Below are positions 32,662-33,439 of a stretch of DNA of 33,439 nucleotides, one piece after another. The position numbers and the translations under genes are program-made. A model generated the notes under the pieces. The model saw only the letters and a list, made by a program, of their open reading frames with translations. It searched no databases and had not been told where the DNA came from. This DNA is from an uncultured Flavobacteriales bacterium (GTDB lineage Bacteria > Bacteroidota > Bacteroidia > Palsa-965): assembly GCA_903873905.1 (NCBI GenBank), contig CAIQQJ010000098.1, forward strand, positions 1 to 33,439, read 5' to 3'. Numbering within the stretch: position 1 is the first letter of the stretch; each line of letters starts with the position of its first letter.

Positions 32662-33439
32662 TTATTTTTCCAATTCATCAGTACGAATTGCGCTTTCACG
32701 CGGCATCGTGTACAGGAACAAGGCATTGAAGAAAGCAAAGAAATTTACACCCTGACTTGTTTCAAGCGTATCGTCATCCCAGAATGAAAGGAAGAAGACA
32801 ATAAAAAAGGCGAGGTACAAATAACTTCTCCAGCGTTTCATGGAACGTGGAGCATACCAAAGTGAAAAAATAAAATAAAGCAAACCTGGAATTCCAAGAC
32901 AGACCGCAATAGAAAGCAACTGATTGTGTGAATGCAGCCATTGCCACTGTTCACCAAGTTTTGTTCCTTCCGTTTTATAATGGGTGGCAAATGTTTTTTG
33001 TTGCGCACCTGTTCCTGCACCAATCCATGGATGTTGTTCAACACAAATGAGAGCGGTTTGTGCAAGTTCCATTCGCATCGTTACAGAATTTCCACTTGGA
33101 CTTGCACCATTCGCATAATGATAAATTTCCCAGAAAACCTGATAAAGTCTTTTTTCAATTGGTGAACGTGAGGCGTCGAGTGCATTTGTTGCTCCGTTTT
33201 CAATTGCAATTATTTCTGCAGCACTTAATTTTCCAACGGCATCACCATCTTTTCTTTCTCCTTTCGATGCGAGATATCTAATGAGTGTAATTGAAACTGG
33301 ATTTCCATTTACATCTTTTCCACCATTGAGTTCAATTTTGCTTCTTGAATTCCAAGCAGAATCCAATTCATGCCAAGAACAATAAACCATCACCTGGTTT
33401 CCATTTTCAATCATCGTGGAATTCAATTCAAAAGTATAC
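32662..33439 (-). CDS. O-antigen ligase-like polymerase/ligase, C-terminal part, cut by right edge
   Basis: The frame is open to the window edge; at least 258 residues are visible. A long hydrophilic, probably periplasmic loop is followed by CVEQHPWIGAGTG, HSHNQLLSIAVCLGIPGLL and two or three hydrophobic segments, the signature of the Wzy_C / O-antigen ligase family. Such proteins join or polymerise undecaprenyl-linked glycans at the periplasmic face of the inner membrane. The first part, with most of the membrane helices, lies outside the window. It is upstream of and probably co-transcribed with the GT4-type gene. Confidence 0.85.
   Translation of the reverse strand, partial: YTFELNSTMIENGNQVMVYCSWHELDSAWNSRSKIELNGGKDVNGNPVSITLIRYLASKGERKDGDAVGKLSAAEIIAIENGATNALDASRSPIEKRLYQVFWEIYHYANGASPSGNSVTMRMELAQTALICVEQHPWIGAGTGAQQKTFATHYKTEGTKLGEQWQWLHSHNQLLSIAVCLGIPGLLYFIFSLWYAPRSMKRWRSYLYLAFFIVFFLSFWDDDTLETSQGVNFFAFFNALFLYTMPRESAIRTDELEK

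Noticed and set aside
32643-32738. An upstream start for the GT4-type glycosyltransferase.
   Set aside because: It would overlap the ligase gene and encodes a cysteine/arginine-rich stretch unlike the family; MRILEVNTEK is the normal start.

Overview
The window looks like a chromosomal segment from a member of the Bacteroidota, probably a gliding or surface-associated lineage. The evidence is: type IX secretion (T9SS) C-terminal sorting domains on three large secreted proteins, a PorP/SprF-family partner protein, promoters of the Bacteroidota type (TTG, 19-20 bp, TAnnTTTG), a b558-type succinate dehydrogenase, an AroF-chorismate mutase fusion, and AT-rich DNA with no obvious Shine-Dalgarno sequences.

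Layout. 1-731 (-): 5' part of a Xaa-Pro aminopeptidase that runs off the left edge. 996-4911 (+): sdhC-sdhA-sdhB plus a small hypothetical gene, with a very good promoter in front and an intrinsic terminator behind. 5069-7158 (+): rpoN (sigma-54) and a PAP2-like membrane protein. 7198-7455 (-): a small hypothetical gene. 7702-16985 (+): a giant SprB-like adhesin (about 2,780 aa, 30 tandem ~76-residue repeats, type B sorting domain) followed after 11 bp by a PorP/SprF-family gene. 17059-17649 (-): two nearly identical cold-shock genes, each with its own promoter and terminator. 17847-18296 (+): a DUF1569 protein. 18409-22632 (+): two tandem paralogous secreted CotH-like proteins (P-domain, CotH, type A sorting domain). 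22888-30427 (-): DAHP synthase/chorismate mutase, an SCO1/SenC copper chaperone, a large hybrid histidine kinase, a tiny hypothetical ORF, a LytTR response regulator and the MeaB GTPase. 30851-33439: a family 2 glycosyltransferase (+) that overlaps tail-to-tail with a GT4-type glycosyltransferase and an O-antigen ligase-like gene (-), the latter cut by the right edge.

How the parts work together. The sdh operon is respiratory core metabolism; sco1 serves cytochrome oxidase assembly. The giant adhesin, its SprF-like partner and the two CotH proteins form a block of T9SS-exported surface proteins from 7.7 to 22.6 kb. The hybrid kinase ends in a REC and an HPt domain with no DNA-binding output, so the orphan LytTR regulator nearby is a plausible but unproven phosphorelay endpoint. 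The glycosyltransferases and ligase suggest a surface polysaccharide locus continuing to the right.

Most notable signals. (1) In the giant adhesin two of the four repeat cysteines are lost only as a pair, which predicts the disulfide pattern, and a second repeat subtype (CxxC with an SGGPT-like exit) is interspersed. (2) Two copies of a ~118 bp dispersed intergenic element with conserved ends and variable hairpin interiors (22730-22846 and 30538-30656). (3) Four successive inverted repeats in the 28.1-28.35 kb gap, and a pair of 9-bp direct repeats with LytTR-operator spacing between the LytTR gene and a tiny ORF. (4) The second CotH paralogue has lost lysines that the first keeps. (5) -7 promoter elements sit directly against the start codons of sco1 and meaB, suggesting leaderless mRNAs. 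No CRISPR array, tRNA, rRNA or complete insertion sequence was seen.
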